From Flavivirga aquimarina (GTDB lineage: Bacteria > Bacteroidota > Bacteroidia > Flavobacteriales > Flavobacteriaceae): a stretch of DNA of 44,633 nt. This document shows, in pieces, positions 8,338 to 16,855 of this stretch. Below the pieces are notes generated by a model that searched no databases, had not been told where the DNA came from, and saw nothing but the letters and a program-made list of their open reading frames with translations. The stretch covers positions 1 to 44,633 of the forward strand of contig NZ_JAUOEK010000161.1 of the NCBI RefSeq assembly GCF_030540835.1, in the 5' to 3' direction. Every line of letters starts with the position of its first letter. Position 1 is the stretch's first letter. Position numbers and translations under genes: made by a program.

Positions 8338-9762
8338 TTATTCCGTGTCCTCGGTATTTTTAGTATCTATATTAGTGGTTTCTTCATTTTTTTTATCCTT
8401 ACCTTTTAAGTATTCAGGTAATTCCATACCTGCCATGTTAAACATATCTTGCAAAGGAGGAACCGATTTATACATACCAGAAAGGAAATTTGCTGTAGAA
8501 GATTTTCCGTCTTCACCACTACCATTTTCCCATACAGTAACTTTGTCAATTTTTATATTTTTAATGGCCTCAGCTTGTGTTTTAACTAATTCTGGTAATT
8601 TATCTGCAATTAATAATAATACTGCATCTTTAGAATTATTACCAGCAGCTTTTACAATTTGATCTAAACCGGCAGCTTGTTTTGTTAAGACTTCATATAA
8701 CCCTTCTGCTTCAGCTTGTGCTTTAAAAAGAATGGCGTCGGCTTCACCTTTGGCACGTCTTCTAATGCGTTCAGCTTCTGCCTCTGCATCAATTTCAACT
8801 TTCTTTTTGTCAATTTCGGCAGGTACAATAACGTCTGCCATTTGTGATGAACGCTCTCGTTCTGCTCTGGCAGTTTCCGCTTCTTTCTCAGCTGCGTAGG
8901 ACTCTTCAAGTGCTTTTGCAGACTGCACTTTTTCTGAAGCTATAGCCACACGTTCAGCTTCGGCTTCGCGTTGACGGCGCAATGAATCTGAATTTGCAAC
9001 CGCAATTTTTGCTGTGTTTTCACCTTCTACAGCTTGAGCATTTGCAGCAGCAACCTGAGTTCTTTCATCTTGAACAGCATTAGCTTCACCAATAGATCCA
9101 TCTCTGGTTTTTTCTGCTACCGATTTACGAGCTGCATTAATAGCGTGAGCTGCAGCTTCTTTACCTAATGCTTCTATGTAACCGGACTCGTCAACAATAT
9201 CAGTGATATTTACGTTGATTAATTTTAAGCCGACTTTCTTTAATTCAGATTCTACAGATTGCGAAATATTTGCTAAAAACTTATCCCTATCTGAATTAAT
9301 TTCTTCAATATCCATGGAGGCTACGACTAAACGTAACTGACCAAAAATAATTTCTTGAGCTAAATCCTGAATTTCGTTTTGACCTAATCCCAGTAAACGT
9401 TCTGCTGCATTTTGCATAATCCCTGGCTCGGTAGAAACTCCAATAGTAAATCTAGAAGGGACATTTACACGAATATTTTGTTTTGAAAGGGCATTTACTA
9501 AGTTAACCTCTATGGAAATAGGAGTTAAGTCCAGAAATTCATAATCTTGAATCACAGGTAAAATAAAGGCAGCACCACCGTGAATACATTTGGCAGATTG
9601 ACCGCCTCCTACTTTTCCATATACAACTAATATCCTATCAGAAGGACAACGTTTATAACGCCTTATTAATATAATTAGAAATAGGAATATAAATAAGACT
9701 CCAAAAATAAGAGTCATTGGTAATCCAAAACTAGAGTCTTGCAGAATCGTCAGTAATTTCAT
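8338..9762 (-). CDS. Flotillin family (SPFH domain) protein
   Basis: Up to 474 residues. A membrane hairpin/TM segment (LIFGVLFIFLFLIILI, ~17-32) is followed by RYKRCPSDRILVVYGK, the standard entry into the SPFH domain (~35-200), then a long Ala/Glu/Arg-rich coiled coil (~205-355) with AAERLLGLG and RERSSQMADVIVPAEIDKKK, and a C-terminal tail. Flotillins scaffold ordered membrane microdomains. The annotated start overlaps the upstream NfeD gene by 32 bp; Met16 (9717) would remove the overlap and keep the membrane segment, so both starts are possible. Pairing with an NfeD protein is a well-known conserved arrangement. Confidence 0.92.
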   Translation of the reverse strand: MKLLTILQDSSFGLPMTLIFGVLFIFLFLIILIRRYKRCPSDRILVVYGKVGGGQSAKCIHGGAAFILPVIQDYEFLDLTPISIEVNLVNALSKQNIRVNVPSRFTIGVSTEPGIMQNAAERLLGLGQNEIQDLAQEIIFGQLRLVVASMDIEEINSDRDKFLANISQSVESELKKVGLKLINVNITDIVDESGYIEALGKEAAAHAINAARKSVAEKTRDGSIGEANAVQDERTQVAAANAQAVEGENTAKIAVANSDSLRRQREAEAERVAIASEKVQSAKALEESYAAEKEAETARAERERSSQMADVIVPAEIDKKKVEIDAEAEAERIRRRAKGEADAILFKAQAEAEGLYEVLTKQAAGLDQIVKAAGNNSKDAVLLLIADKLPELVKTQAEAIKNIKIDKVTVWENGSGEDGKSSTANFLSGMYKSVPPLQDMFNMAGMELPEYLKGKDKKNEETTNIDTKNTEDTE

Positions 9763-10363
9763 AAGTATGTTGTTTTATGGGTTCTATTGGTTTTCTCGTT
9801 TGATCTACTATTAAAATACCATTGTTGGTTACATCCACTACTTTTATAATGGTTCCAGATTTCAGTTCAGTAAGGGAATCGGTAAGAGCATCTAATTCAC
9901 GTAGCGTTCCTTGAACTCGAACTGTAACTTTTCCCATTTTAGAGCGATTTGCAGCAATAGTAAGATATACTTCTCCAATGGCACCTATGGCGTTTTTGTA
10001 TTTTAAGGTACCGCTATCACTTAATTTTTGCATAAAAAAGAACATTGAAGCCATTATTACCATCATTAATAGTCCGCAGAAAAACGAAATTACAATGGTT
10101 AAAGGGGTAGGTAAACCGGCATCCATACAGGCAATACCACTCCACCCCATAATTGTAAAAAAACCAACGAGATTCTTAAAGGTTATAAATTGAAAGCCTA
10201 TTCCCGAATCGGAATCAATTTCTGCGTCTAAATCTTCAATGTCTCCAGCATCTCCTCCAACAAAAGATAAAATGATAACCATTGTGAAAACAAACGATCC
10301 AATAACAGCAATAAGCCAATATATTTTAGCTAATAAGTCTAAACTTGAAAACCATTCTGTCAT
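9731..10363 (-). CDS. NfeD-like membrane protein with OB-fold tail
   Basis: 210 residues. Helices at ~13-35, ~62-80 and ~86-110 form the membrane part; residues ~125-195 (GAIGEVYLTIAANRSKMGKVTVRVQG ... GTIIKVVDVTNNGILIVD, quoted in part) form a small beta domain of the NfeD C-terminal OB type. NfeD proteins accompany flotillins or stomatins and are thought to help them act in membrane quality control. It is the first gene of a two-gene minus-strand operon with the flotillin, which begins before this gene ends. An acidic stretch DAGDIEDLDAEIDSDS sits between helices 1 and 2. Confidence 0.78.
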   Translation of the reverse strand: MTEWFSSLDLLAKIYWLIAVIGSFVFTMVIILSFVGGDAGDIEDLDAEIDSDSGIGFQFITFKNLVGFFTIMGWSGIACMDAGLPTPLTIVISFFCGLLMMVIMASMFFFMQKLSDSGTLKYKNAIGAIGEVYLTIAANRSKMGKVTVRVQGTLRELDALTDSLTELKSGTIIKVVDVTNNGILIVDQTRKPIEPIKQHTYEITDDSARL

Positions 10364-10421
10364 AATTTATTGATTAAATATTGATGACTTAAATGTATGA
10401 TTATTTTAAGTAATCTTAAAT

Positions 10422-11576
10422 TTATTTTGAAAGTAAAATAGAAACCGCATTTCCGCCAAAACCAACAGCATTTACAAGAATGTTTTTTATTTTTTTAGGT
10501 GTTTCTTGGTTTTCTAAATAAGGGATGCCGATAAATTTTTGATGTTGAAGCATTAAAACTGCAAATTCAATACTAAGAGCCCCAGATGTTCCAAAGGTAT
10601 GGCCTACTTTCCATTTGTTAGTAGTTAAAGATGGTGTTTTGTTACAGAATATTTTTTCAATGGCATTGTATTCACTTAAATCGCCTTTTATAGTACCGGG
10701 TGCATGCATTACAATAACATCAACCTCATTAGGGTTTAAGTCACCTAATGCCATTTGCATTGATTTTTGAAAGCATTGCGCGTCACTAGAAATAGAAATA
10801 TTATGTTCTAAAATTTCGGTAGCATAGCCAAACCCTTTAATAATAGCTAAAGCATTATCCTTTTTGCCCGTTTCTAAACAAGCTATAGAAGCCCCTTCAC
10901 CCAAAATCATGGTGTTTTTAGTTTTATTAAGATCTAATGCTCGACAAGGAAAATCGCCAGTTTCTTTAGAATATATTTTTAAAGCTTGCATTTGTGCAAT
11001 AGTAAAAGGAGTAAGAGGTGCTTCACTACCTCCAACTAAAAATTTATTACACATGCCAGAATTAATCCAAGCAATACCATTAAGCATGGCATGTAACGCC
11101 GTAGAGCAAGTTATGGAATGACTAATTTCAGGGCCTTGTGTTTGTAAATCGTGAGCTACCCAAGATGAAATATTACCTAGTGTCGTTGTAGGAGAACTTA
11201 ATGTTTTGGCTTTATTCTTTTCAAGAAACTCTTTATGATAAGTTTCAAAAAGCTGCGTAGCACCGCGAGACGATCCAATATTAATCCCGAAATTATCCGA
11301 ACCATTCCAGTTAGCTTGTTTTATAGCTTGTCGGGAAGCATATATAGCAAATAAAACAGTCTCATCAAGAGATTTATATTTAGCGTCCGATTTACGTAAT
11401 AATGTAATCTCTTTTTTAGCATCTTTAGGAATTTCAGCAATTAAAGCATGTTTATTTCCAAATGTTTTTTCTGTAATACAGTGCTGATTATTTAGGTAAC
11501 TTTTCCAGATATCATCTAAAGATTTTCCCAATGGAGAAATAGATGAAATAGCGGTTATTGAGATTAATTTTTGCAA
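10422..11576 (-). CDS. Beta-ketoacyl-ACP synthase-like protein of the biotin region
   Basis: About 384 residues from a TTG at 11576, chosen because KLISITAISSISPLGKS then aligns with the usual KAS start; a further TTG lies at 11594. Thiolase-fold condensing enzyme: nucleophile Cys in SITCSTALHAM (~157) and the second His in KVGHTFGTSGALS (~326). The first histidine motif, normally NAHGTST, reads HAPGTIKGD here (~291-299), so Pro occupies the usual His place and a His stands two residues earlier. It lies on the same strand as bioA-bioD-bioF, separated by two unrelated genes. A role in building the pimeloyl chain for biotin is plausible, since no bioC/bioH is visible, but unproven. Confidence 0.82.
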   Translation of the reverse strand: MQKLISITAISSISPLGKSLDDIWKSYLNNQHCITEKTFGNKHALIAEIPKDAKKEITLLRKSDAKYKSLDETVLFAIYASRQAIKQANWNGSDNFGINIGSSRGATQLFETYHKEFLEKNKAKTLSSPTTTLGNISSWVAHDLQTQGPEISHSITCSTALHAMLNGIAWINSGMCNKFLVGGSEAPLTPFTIAQMQALKIYSKETGDFPCRALDLNKTKNTMILGEGASIACLETGKKDNALAIIKGFGYATEILEHNISISSDAQCFQKSMQMALGDLNPNEVDVIVMHAPGTIKGDLSEYNAIEKIFCNKTPSLTTNKWKVGHTFGTSGALSIEFAVLMLQHQKFIGIPYLENQETPKKIKNILVNAVGFGGNAVSILLSK

Positions 11577-11591
11577 GAATTTTATTTTCTG

Positions 11592-11599
11592 CAAAAATA
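11592..11599 (-). promoter_or_regulatory. Putative -7 box before the ketoacyl synthase
   Basis: Minus strand TATTTTTG matches TAnnTTTG. It would start transcription just ahead of the TTG at 11576, supporting that start and suggesting the gene is not only read from the bio operon. No convincing -33 element is seen. Confidence 0.35.
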
Positions 11600-11640
11600 C
11601 ATGTTCTTACATTAATGAGACATTGTTTTTTTTATTAAGA

Positions 11641-14211
11641 TTAAAATTTTAAATAAATTAAATAACCTAATTGTACTTCGCTATAACCATTTGTTTCCCA
11701 CTGTGAAGTATTTGTATAGCGGTATCTAAAGAAAAACTTATTGTCACTATCAATAGATGGCGTATAGAATAACCCTAGCTCATAGCGATGTAACCAACTT
11801 TTAGTAAGTGATCTATCTTTTTCAAAATCTTTGATAGAACTGATAGAAAAAAAAGTTTCGTTATTTGGTACTATAGTTTTAAAGGGTCTAAATCGTAAAT
11901 AACCACCAAAACGTTCTTCAGGCCTAATTCTTAAAATAGCGTCAGGATATAGACGTATCATATTTACATCCTTATCTAAAAGCGATGTTCGAGGAGAACC
12001 ATCTGTATTAGTTAAGGTATCTACAACTTTAATTTTTCCATAGTGAACTCCAGCATTTAATTCTATTCTGGTTTTAATTAAAGGGAAATCAAAAGATGCC
12101 GCATTTAAATCGACACCCACTGATACGTTTTCAAATTTTATAAGGTCTAAATAGGTCACAAATTTATCCACTTGTAGTTCATTATTTGTAAAACTCTCAG
12201 CATAACTAACTTGTAATTCTCTGTCTTCCTCATTAAGTTTTGCCCAAGTTAGATTAAAATCAACATAATTAGCAAAACCAATATTAGAACTACGACCTAA
12301 ACCTAAATTCATCCGTTTGGTCCATAAAGGGATTTGTTTTTCCACTTCAACTTGTACTAACCCATTAGGTTCACTTTCTTTCAAGCCGTTGAAATCAGTA
12401 AAAATTTTAGCATTTAATATTTTTGAAGATTTTTCTTTTTTGAGTTCAATCTCATTATTTTCGTTTAAGTCATCTAATGGTAATCTGATCACTTGATCTT
12501 TTGGACTAAAATCTAAGCGGTCATTCTGATGGCGTTGTACATATAAACTTATCACATTAGTTAATGGTAAAGAAAATACTTTTTCCGAACCTTCAAAGGC
12601 ATAAAGAGAATAATTATCTAAATCGGCAAAATCAGTTTTAGAGCTGAAACCAATGGGGTATTCATTTTCAAATTTGAATTCTTTAGCGAGTACTTTTTCA
12701 AGTATTTCAATCACATAGGGTTCTTTATAAAAATCAACGATAATTTTTTTAAGATTGGCTCCAGAATATTCTTTTTGTTTTTTCTTGGTTATTGCATTTA
12801 AGATAGCTATTTCGTCAATATTAGGTGTAATTATTTTCCCTGTACAAGTTATGTGTTCAATAAATCCGTCATTAAAGTCAATTTCTATATTTTCTATCTC
12901 AAAATTCCAAATAGGAACTTTTACTATTTCATCTTTATGATTTGCTATTAAGAAGTTAATTTCGTTTTGAATTTCTTTTGGATTATTTTTAATTTCATCT
13001 AATTCTGTTTTGAATTTTAAGATTCGACCATTAATAATTTTTAAGCTATCTGATTTTTCTTTTTGAATTGATATTAATTCTCTTTTTTGTTCGACAAAAT
13101 ATCTTATCCGTCGTTTACCATATTTTACTTCATCTGCATCTATTATATCTTTTAAATATTCACTACCCTCATAGATTCTTTGGTTAAAATATTTGATGTC
13201 TTTGATTTTACTTTTAATACTATCTTCAATTTTTTTCTTATAAGCCGCTTCTTTTTTAATGGTATCATTTAAAAACTTAATTCTTGAGTTAAATGAGTCT
13301 TTGCTTTTTATTAAGTCAAAATACGAAGTAACAAAATCTGTATTTACAAAATGTGAGAGCGCGTAAATGTTATACCATTCCTGTAGCTGCTTTCGGGTGT
13401 AATGCTTGAAAATTGACTTTGCACTATGACCTTTTCTTTTTCTGGTATTTTGATTAAATTCATAAAGAGCCCATAAAAGTGAACCTTTAGAGAAAATAAT
13501 TGTATTAACATCTGTTGTATTTTCATTTCCCAGAAACTCAATAAATCCATTGGATTCGAGATAATTATATTTATATCCTTTTTGAGAGATATTAGTTTTT
13601 CTATTTTTTCCGTTTTTTTCTGAGTTAAAAACTATTTCTCTTATTAGTTTAGTTTGTCTATTAAAGTAAACATCTGTATCTAATCCTTCAATTATTTTTT
13701 TAGTTACTTCAACAGTATCTTTATACTTTAAAACACCAGCAACAGGTTCTGTATCATATTGAAAAGCTGTAATAATTAAGGCATTAAAAAACTGGTATAC
13801 ATTTCTAAAATTTTTTATAGCCTTACCTCTTGTTTGGGGATTTGTATTATCTTTTATATCCTCTGCAAGGATATTGAAGTTTGATAGTTCTTCTTTTTCC
13901 TCATCATTGTCTTCAATAGCATTAACAACACTACTAATATTTTTAGCAAATTTTTCTCTAAAAATAATTTCTGTAAATGGAAAAACTTCAAATACAGCAT
14001 CTTGTCCTTCTTTAATTTTTAAGACCTCATTCATACTGTTTTTTAATGTGAATTTTACACTATTCACTGATTTAGCAGATGCATAAATTAATATAGTTTG
14101 AGGGTTTTCATCATTTTTATCGAAAACTGTATATGTATAAGGCTGCACTTCTTTTTGTGCATATATTCCTAGTGATATAAAAAATAGAAGTATAGTGAAT
14201 TTTAATTTCAT
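11641..14211 (-). CDS. Unrecognised large outer-membrane protein with coiled coil
   Basis: 856 residues; I do not recognise the family. Signal peptide at 1-18 (FISLGIYAQ). Residues ~20-300 are mixed, with an acidic linker EDNDEEKEEL; ~310-415 are strongly charged and helical, a likely periplasmic coiled coil (KKKIEDSIKSKIKDI ...). From ~600 to the end alternating strands such as LGLGRSS, YVDFNLTWAKL, VSVGVDLNAA, YLRFRPF and HRYELGLFYTP end in LGYLIYLKF. The terminal Phe and alternation suggest a C-terminal outer-membrane beta barrel. It follows a lipoprotein gene by 10 bp, so the two probably work as a surface pair. Many Asn and Lys codons fit the AT-rich context. Confidence 0.7.
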   Translation of the reverse strand: MKLKFTILLFFISLGIYAQKEVQPYTYTVFDKNDENPQTILIYASAKSVNSVKFTLKNSMNEVLKIKEGQDAVFEVFPFTEIIFREKFAKNISSVVNAIEDNDEEKEELSNFNILAEDIKDNTNPQTRGKAIKNFRNVYQFFNALIITAFQYDTEPVAGVLKYKDTVEVTKKIIEGLDTDVYFNRQTKLIREIVFNSEKNGKNRKTNISQKGYKYNYLESNGFIEFLGNENTTDVNTIIFSKGSLLWALYEFNQNTRKRKGHSAKSIFKHYTRKQLQEWYNIYALSHFVNTDFVTSYFDLIKSKDSFNSRIKFLNDTIKKEAAYKKKIEDSIKSKIKDIKYFNQRIYEGSEYLKDIIDADEVKYGKRRIRYFVEQKRELISIQKEKSDSLKIINGRILKFKTELDEIKNNPKEIQNEINFLIANHKDEIVKVPIWNFEIENIEIDFNDGFIEHITCTGKIITPNIDEIAILNAITKKKQKEYSGANLKKIIVDFYKEPYVIEILEKVLAKEFKFENEYPIGFSSKTDFADLDNYSLYAFEGSEKVFSLPLTNVISLYVQRHQNDRLDFSPKDQVIRLPLDDLNENNEIELKKEKSSKILNAKIFTDFNGLKESEPNGLVQVEVEKQIPLWTKRMNLGLGRSSNIGFANYVDFNLTWAKLNEEDRELQVSYAESFTNNELQVDKFVTYLDLIKFENVSVGVDLNAASFDFPLIKTRIELNAGVHYGKIKVVDTLTNTDGSPRTSLLDKDVNMIRLYPDAILRIRPEERFGGYLRFRPFKTIVPNNETFFSISSIKDFEKDRSLTKSWLHRYELGLFYTPSIDSDNKFFFRYRYTNTSQWETNGYSEVQLGYLIYLKF

Positions 14212-14221
14212 GTTTTTAATT

Positions 14222-14998
14222 TTATCGAGTTAGTGAAACTTTAAGAATACGTTCTTCACTATTTTCAGTGAATTTGATGCTGCCTTCTATGGTATTTTTA
14301 TCAATTAATTTTAGAAGCTGAGTTTCTATATTTACAAGTTGTGAAAGTGAAGCGCCTTCATTATTTATAATCTTTCCGGAGATATAATAATCAGAGTTAA
14401 AATTTCCTTTTATATAGACGATGTTTTCTTCGTCTTCATCTTGTGTGAATAAATTAAATTCACCCAGATAATCAACAACTCCTGTACAAGTAATACTTCT
14501 TAAAAAGGTGGTATCTGTTTCTGTGACATTAAAGACATTGAGTTCTCCGCGAAACAAACCATTAAAAGGGTGATCTTTGTTTTCCTCATTAAAATTTAAA
14601 ACAGAGATAATGGTATTTTCTTTTGAAAATAATGTATTGGATTGATGTAATGAAATACTTGAAGTCGTATCGTTTTTAACTAAGTTTGAAATACTATCCT
14701 CCTTGATAAATGCAAGATTGTTATAGTTTTTGCTATTATTTTTAAATGCAAAAATGGCATAGTTAGCAGAAATAATATCGTTTCCAATATTTTTTATATT
14801 TAAACTATTAGAATAAGGAATTTTGGAACTACTATTTTCAGATTGTTGTGAAAGCTTAAAATGTATCTTATTCGGAATGTTAAACGAATACACTAAGGGA
14901 GTTGTTTCTGGCTCAGGGAAACTATCCTTTTGACAGGATAAAAACCCTATTAGACTAATAAGAGCAATGGAAATAAAATAGTAGTTACTTCTATTCAT
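14222..14998 (-). CDS. Unrecognised lipoprotein paired with the outer-membrane protein
   Basis: About 258 residues from the ATG at 14998 (MNRSNYYFISIAL); an upstream in-frame start at 15028 would add ten residues ahead of the signal peptide. Lipobox IGFLSC, then QKDSFPEPE, typical of Bacteroidota lipoproteins. The rest is beta-rich and Ser/Asn-rich with paired GELNVFNV and IKGNFNSDYYISG strands; no catalytic motif is seen. The stop lies 10 bp before the 856-residue outer-membrane protein gene, so co-transcription is likely, from the TATATTTG promoter box near 15100. Function unknown. Confidence 0.7.
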   Translation of the reverse strand: MNRSNYYFISIALISLIGFLSCQKDSFPEPETTPLVYSFNIPNKIHFKLSQQSENSSSKIPYSNSLNIKNIGNDIISANYAIFAFKNNSKNYNNLAFIKEDSISNLVKNDTTSSISLHQSNTLFSKENTIISVLNFNEENKDHPFNGLFRGELNVFNVTETDTTFLRSITCTGVVDYLGEFNLFTQDEDEENIVYIKGNFNSDYYISGKIINNEGASLSQLVNIETQLLKLIDKNTIEGSIKFTENSEERILKVSLTR

Positions 14999-15096
14999 AA
15001 TTATAATGGTTATAGTTAAATACTTCAATTAATTACAAACAAGCATTTTATGGATGTAAAATTGAATGAATACCATTAATTATTAAATAGGAGGTA

Positions 15097-15104
15097 CAAA
15101 TATA
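15097..15104 (-). promoter_or_regulatory. Putative -7 box of the lipoprotein/outer-membrane pair
   Basis: Minus strand TATATTTG is a full match to TAnnTTTG about 100 bp before ATG 14998. It suggests the pair is transcribed separately from bioA. No clear -33 box. Confidence 0.4.
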
Positions 15105-15204
15105 GAAAAAAGATAATTTAATTACAGAATTTTCTGTCTTTTTTTGGAATACATGAAATTGTAAAATAGCGCATTACTAATATTTTCGTGGTAAAGGACC
15201 ATAT

Positions 15205-16470
15205 TTATATAATTTCTAAAACATCTTCAATAACTCGATAAACTTTTTCTAATTGCTCTTTAGTAATTACATAAGGTGCCTGAATGTAAATTGTATTTCC
15301 TAAAGGGCGAAGAAAAACACCATGGTCTAAAAAGTGTTTAAAAAGTTTGTCCCGTAAATTGCCATAGCGTTTCATTTCTACGTTTAAATCCAAGGCAAAA
15401 ATAATGCCGATTTGTCGTGTAGATTTTACTTTTGGATGGGCTTTTATATGTTCGTTAAACACTTTATGAGAAGCAATAATTGTTTTTATATTTTGTTGAA
15501 TAGTACCCGATTGTAATAATTCTATACTCGCTAAAGCTGCTGTACAGGCCAATGGGTTTGCCGAATAGGTATGTCCATGAAATAGGCCTTTACGAATATC
15601 GTCACTATAAAAAGCTTCGTAAATATCTTCAGAACAGGTGGTAAGTCCCATAGGCACTAGCCCCCCTGTTAATGCTTTACTTAAGCATATAATATCTGGT
15701 TTTGTATCTATATAATCTGATGCAAAATATTTTCCCGTTTTACCAAAACCTGTCATAACTTCGTCGGCAACTGTAATAATATGATGGTTTTTACAAAACC
15801 TTAAAATAGCGTTTAAACCTTCAGAATCATACATTTTCATAGCTGCTGCGCCTTGCACTAAAGGTTCGTAAACGAGACCAGCCACTTTATTGGTTTTTAC
15901 AATGGTATTTAAAGTGTTTAAAATAGCATCATTGTTTTTTCCATTTGGTGTTGGAATTCGTTTCACTTCCAGAAAGAAGTCTTCAAAGGGGCCATTGTAA
16001 ACTGATAATCCAGATACACTCATAGATCCAAAAGTATCCCCATGAAACCCATCTTCGAAAGCAATTAAGACATTTCGTTTTTCGCCCTTATTAAAATGAA
16101 ATTGCAACGCCATTTTTATACCAATTTCGACAGACGTGGAACCATTATCACTAAAGAAAATTTTATTCTGATTATCGGGTAGGATTTTAATAAGTGCTTC
16201 CGATAGTTTTATAGCAGGTTCGTGAGTAAAACCACTAAAAACAATTTGGTCTAATTGCTGCATTTGGGCTGCAACACGATTTGTAATATATTCGTTACAA
16301 TGCCCATACATACATGTGTACCATGAAGCAATAGCATCTATATATTCGTTGCCATCTTCATCATGTAAAATACATCCTTTAGCCTTAGTAATTGCTATAG
16401 TTTCTGGGTGCAATTTATGTTGCGTTAAAGGATGCCAAAGGTGTTTTTTATCGCGTTCTTGTAATTTCAT
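15205..16470 (-). CDS. bioA: Adenosylmethionine-8-amino-7-oxononanoate aminotransferase
   Basis: About 421 residues from ATG 16470 (MKLQERDKKHLWHPLTQHK). An upstream in-frame ATG at 16503 only translates the palindromic repeat and is not a credible start. BioA converts KAPA to DAPA using SAM as amino donor and PLP. Visible motifs: WYTCMYGHCNEYI, FFSDNGSTSVEIGIKMA, FHGDTFGSMSVSG, DEVMTGFGKTGK and the PLP lysine in CLSKALTGGLVPMG. C-terminal FLRPLGNTIYIQAPYVIT is typical. It is downstream of bioD; only the GIY-YIG cassette separates the two genes, with 8 bp left between the cassette and this ATG. Confidence 0.97.
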   Translation of the reverse strand: MKLQERDKKHLWHPLTQHKLHPETIAITKAKGCILHDEDGNEYIDAIASWYTCMYGHCNEYITNRVAAQMQQLDQIVFSGFTHEPAIKLSEALIKILPDNQNKIFFSDNGSTSVEIGIKMALQFHFNKGEKRNVLIAFEDGFHGDTFGSMSVSGLSVYNGPFEDFFLEVKRIPTPNGKNNDAILNTLNTIVKTNKVAGLVYEPLVQGAAAMKMYDSEGLNAILRFCKNHHIITVADEVMTGFGKTGKYFASDYIDTKPDIICLSKALTGGLVPMGLTTCSEDIYEAFYSDDIRKGLFHGHTYSANPLACTAALASIELLQSGTIQQNIKTIIASHKVFNEHIKAHPKVKSTRQIGIIFALDLNVEMKRYGNLRDKLFKHFLDHGVFLRPLGNTIYIQAPYVITKEQLEKVYRVIEDVLEII

Positions 16471-16478
16471 AGTTCCGT

Positions 16479-16503
16479 CGTCATGCTGAACTTGTTTCAG
16501 CAT
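16479..16503 (-). repeat. Left palindromic end of the GIY-YIG cassette
   Basis: ATGCTGAA / TTCAGCAT arms around CTTGT. On the minus strand the core is CTGAAACAAGTTCAG. It begins 9 bp beyond the nuclease stop codon. Confidence 0.75.
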
Positions 16504-16512
16504 CGCATTAAG

Positions 16513-16791
16513 TTAATAATCTAGAGTCTTTAAAGTTGGATTCAATTCCTTGATCAAATTGAGTTTCCATTCTCTATGCCAATTTTTTAATTGTTTTTCT
16601 CTAGCAATCGCTTGTTCAATGTCTGAAAATTCTTCAAAATAGATCAAATCTTTTGTGTTGTATTTTTTAGTGAACTTTGAAGCAGTTTCATCATAATGTT
16701 CTTCTAATCGTTTTGATAGATCTGCCGTAACTCCAATATAAAATGTAGTTCTGTATTTATTCGTTAATATGTATACATAGCTTGATTTCAT
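16513..16791 (-). CDS. GIY-YIG nuclease family protein
   Basis: 92 residues, a stand-alone GIY-YIG domain of the small YhbQ/UPF0213-like kind. Y-V-Y (5-7) and Y-I-G (18-20) form the signature; Arg28 and His32 in LSKRLEEHY and the Glu of AREKQLKNW are the expected catalytic and metal-binding residues, so it looks active. There is no added DNA-binding domain. It sits between bioD and bioA, with family palindromes starting 9 bp beyond each end of the gene. Such proteins are common and mostly uncharacterised; some act as homing or repair nucleases. That it moves or processes the flanking palindromes is my inference. Confidence 0.92.
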   Translation of the reverse strand: MKSSYVYILTNKYRTTFYIGVTADLSKRLEEHYDETASKFTKKYNTKDLIYFEEFSDIEQAIAREKQLKNWHREWKLNLIKELNPTLKTLDY

Positions 16792-16800
16792 ATTTATTAT

Positions 16801-16851
16801 GTGACACTGAAATACTGAAACAAGTTCAGCACAAGCAAGTTCAGTGTGACG
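16801..16851 (+). repeat. Right palindromic end of the GIY-YIG cassette
   Basis: Contains CTGAAACAAGTTCAG (16815-16829) and a second partial copy AAGCAAGTTCAG, enclosed by ACACTGA (16804-16810) / TCAGTGT (16841-16847). Orientation is opposite to the left end. Confidence 0.7.
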
Positions 16852-16855
16852 TTAC

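Larger units (their letters stand above)
16479..16851 (-). mobile_element. Candidate GIY-YIG/palindrome insertion cassette
   Basis: A 373-bp unit bounded by inverted ends CGTCATGCTGAACTTG (16479-16494) and the complement of CGTCACACTGAACTTG (16836-16851), identical in 14 of 16 positions. It holds one gene, a GIY-YIG nuclease. The left end is a perfect hairpin (arms 16483-16490 / 16496-16503). The right end has nested palindromes, with ACACTGA/TCAGTGT outside and CTGAA/TTCAG inside. Removing it would leave bioD and bioA 12 bp apart. No target-site duplication is clear. The structure is visible; mobility is inferred. Confidence 0.5.

Noticed and set aside
16471-16503. N-terminal extension of BioA (MLKQVQHDDGT)
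   Set aside because: It is translation of the palindromic repeat; the family start is at MKLQERDKK (16470).
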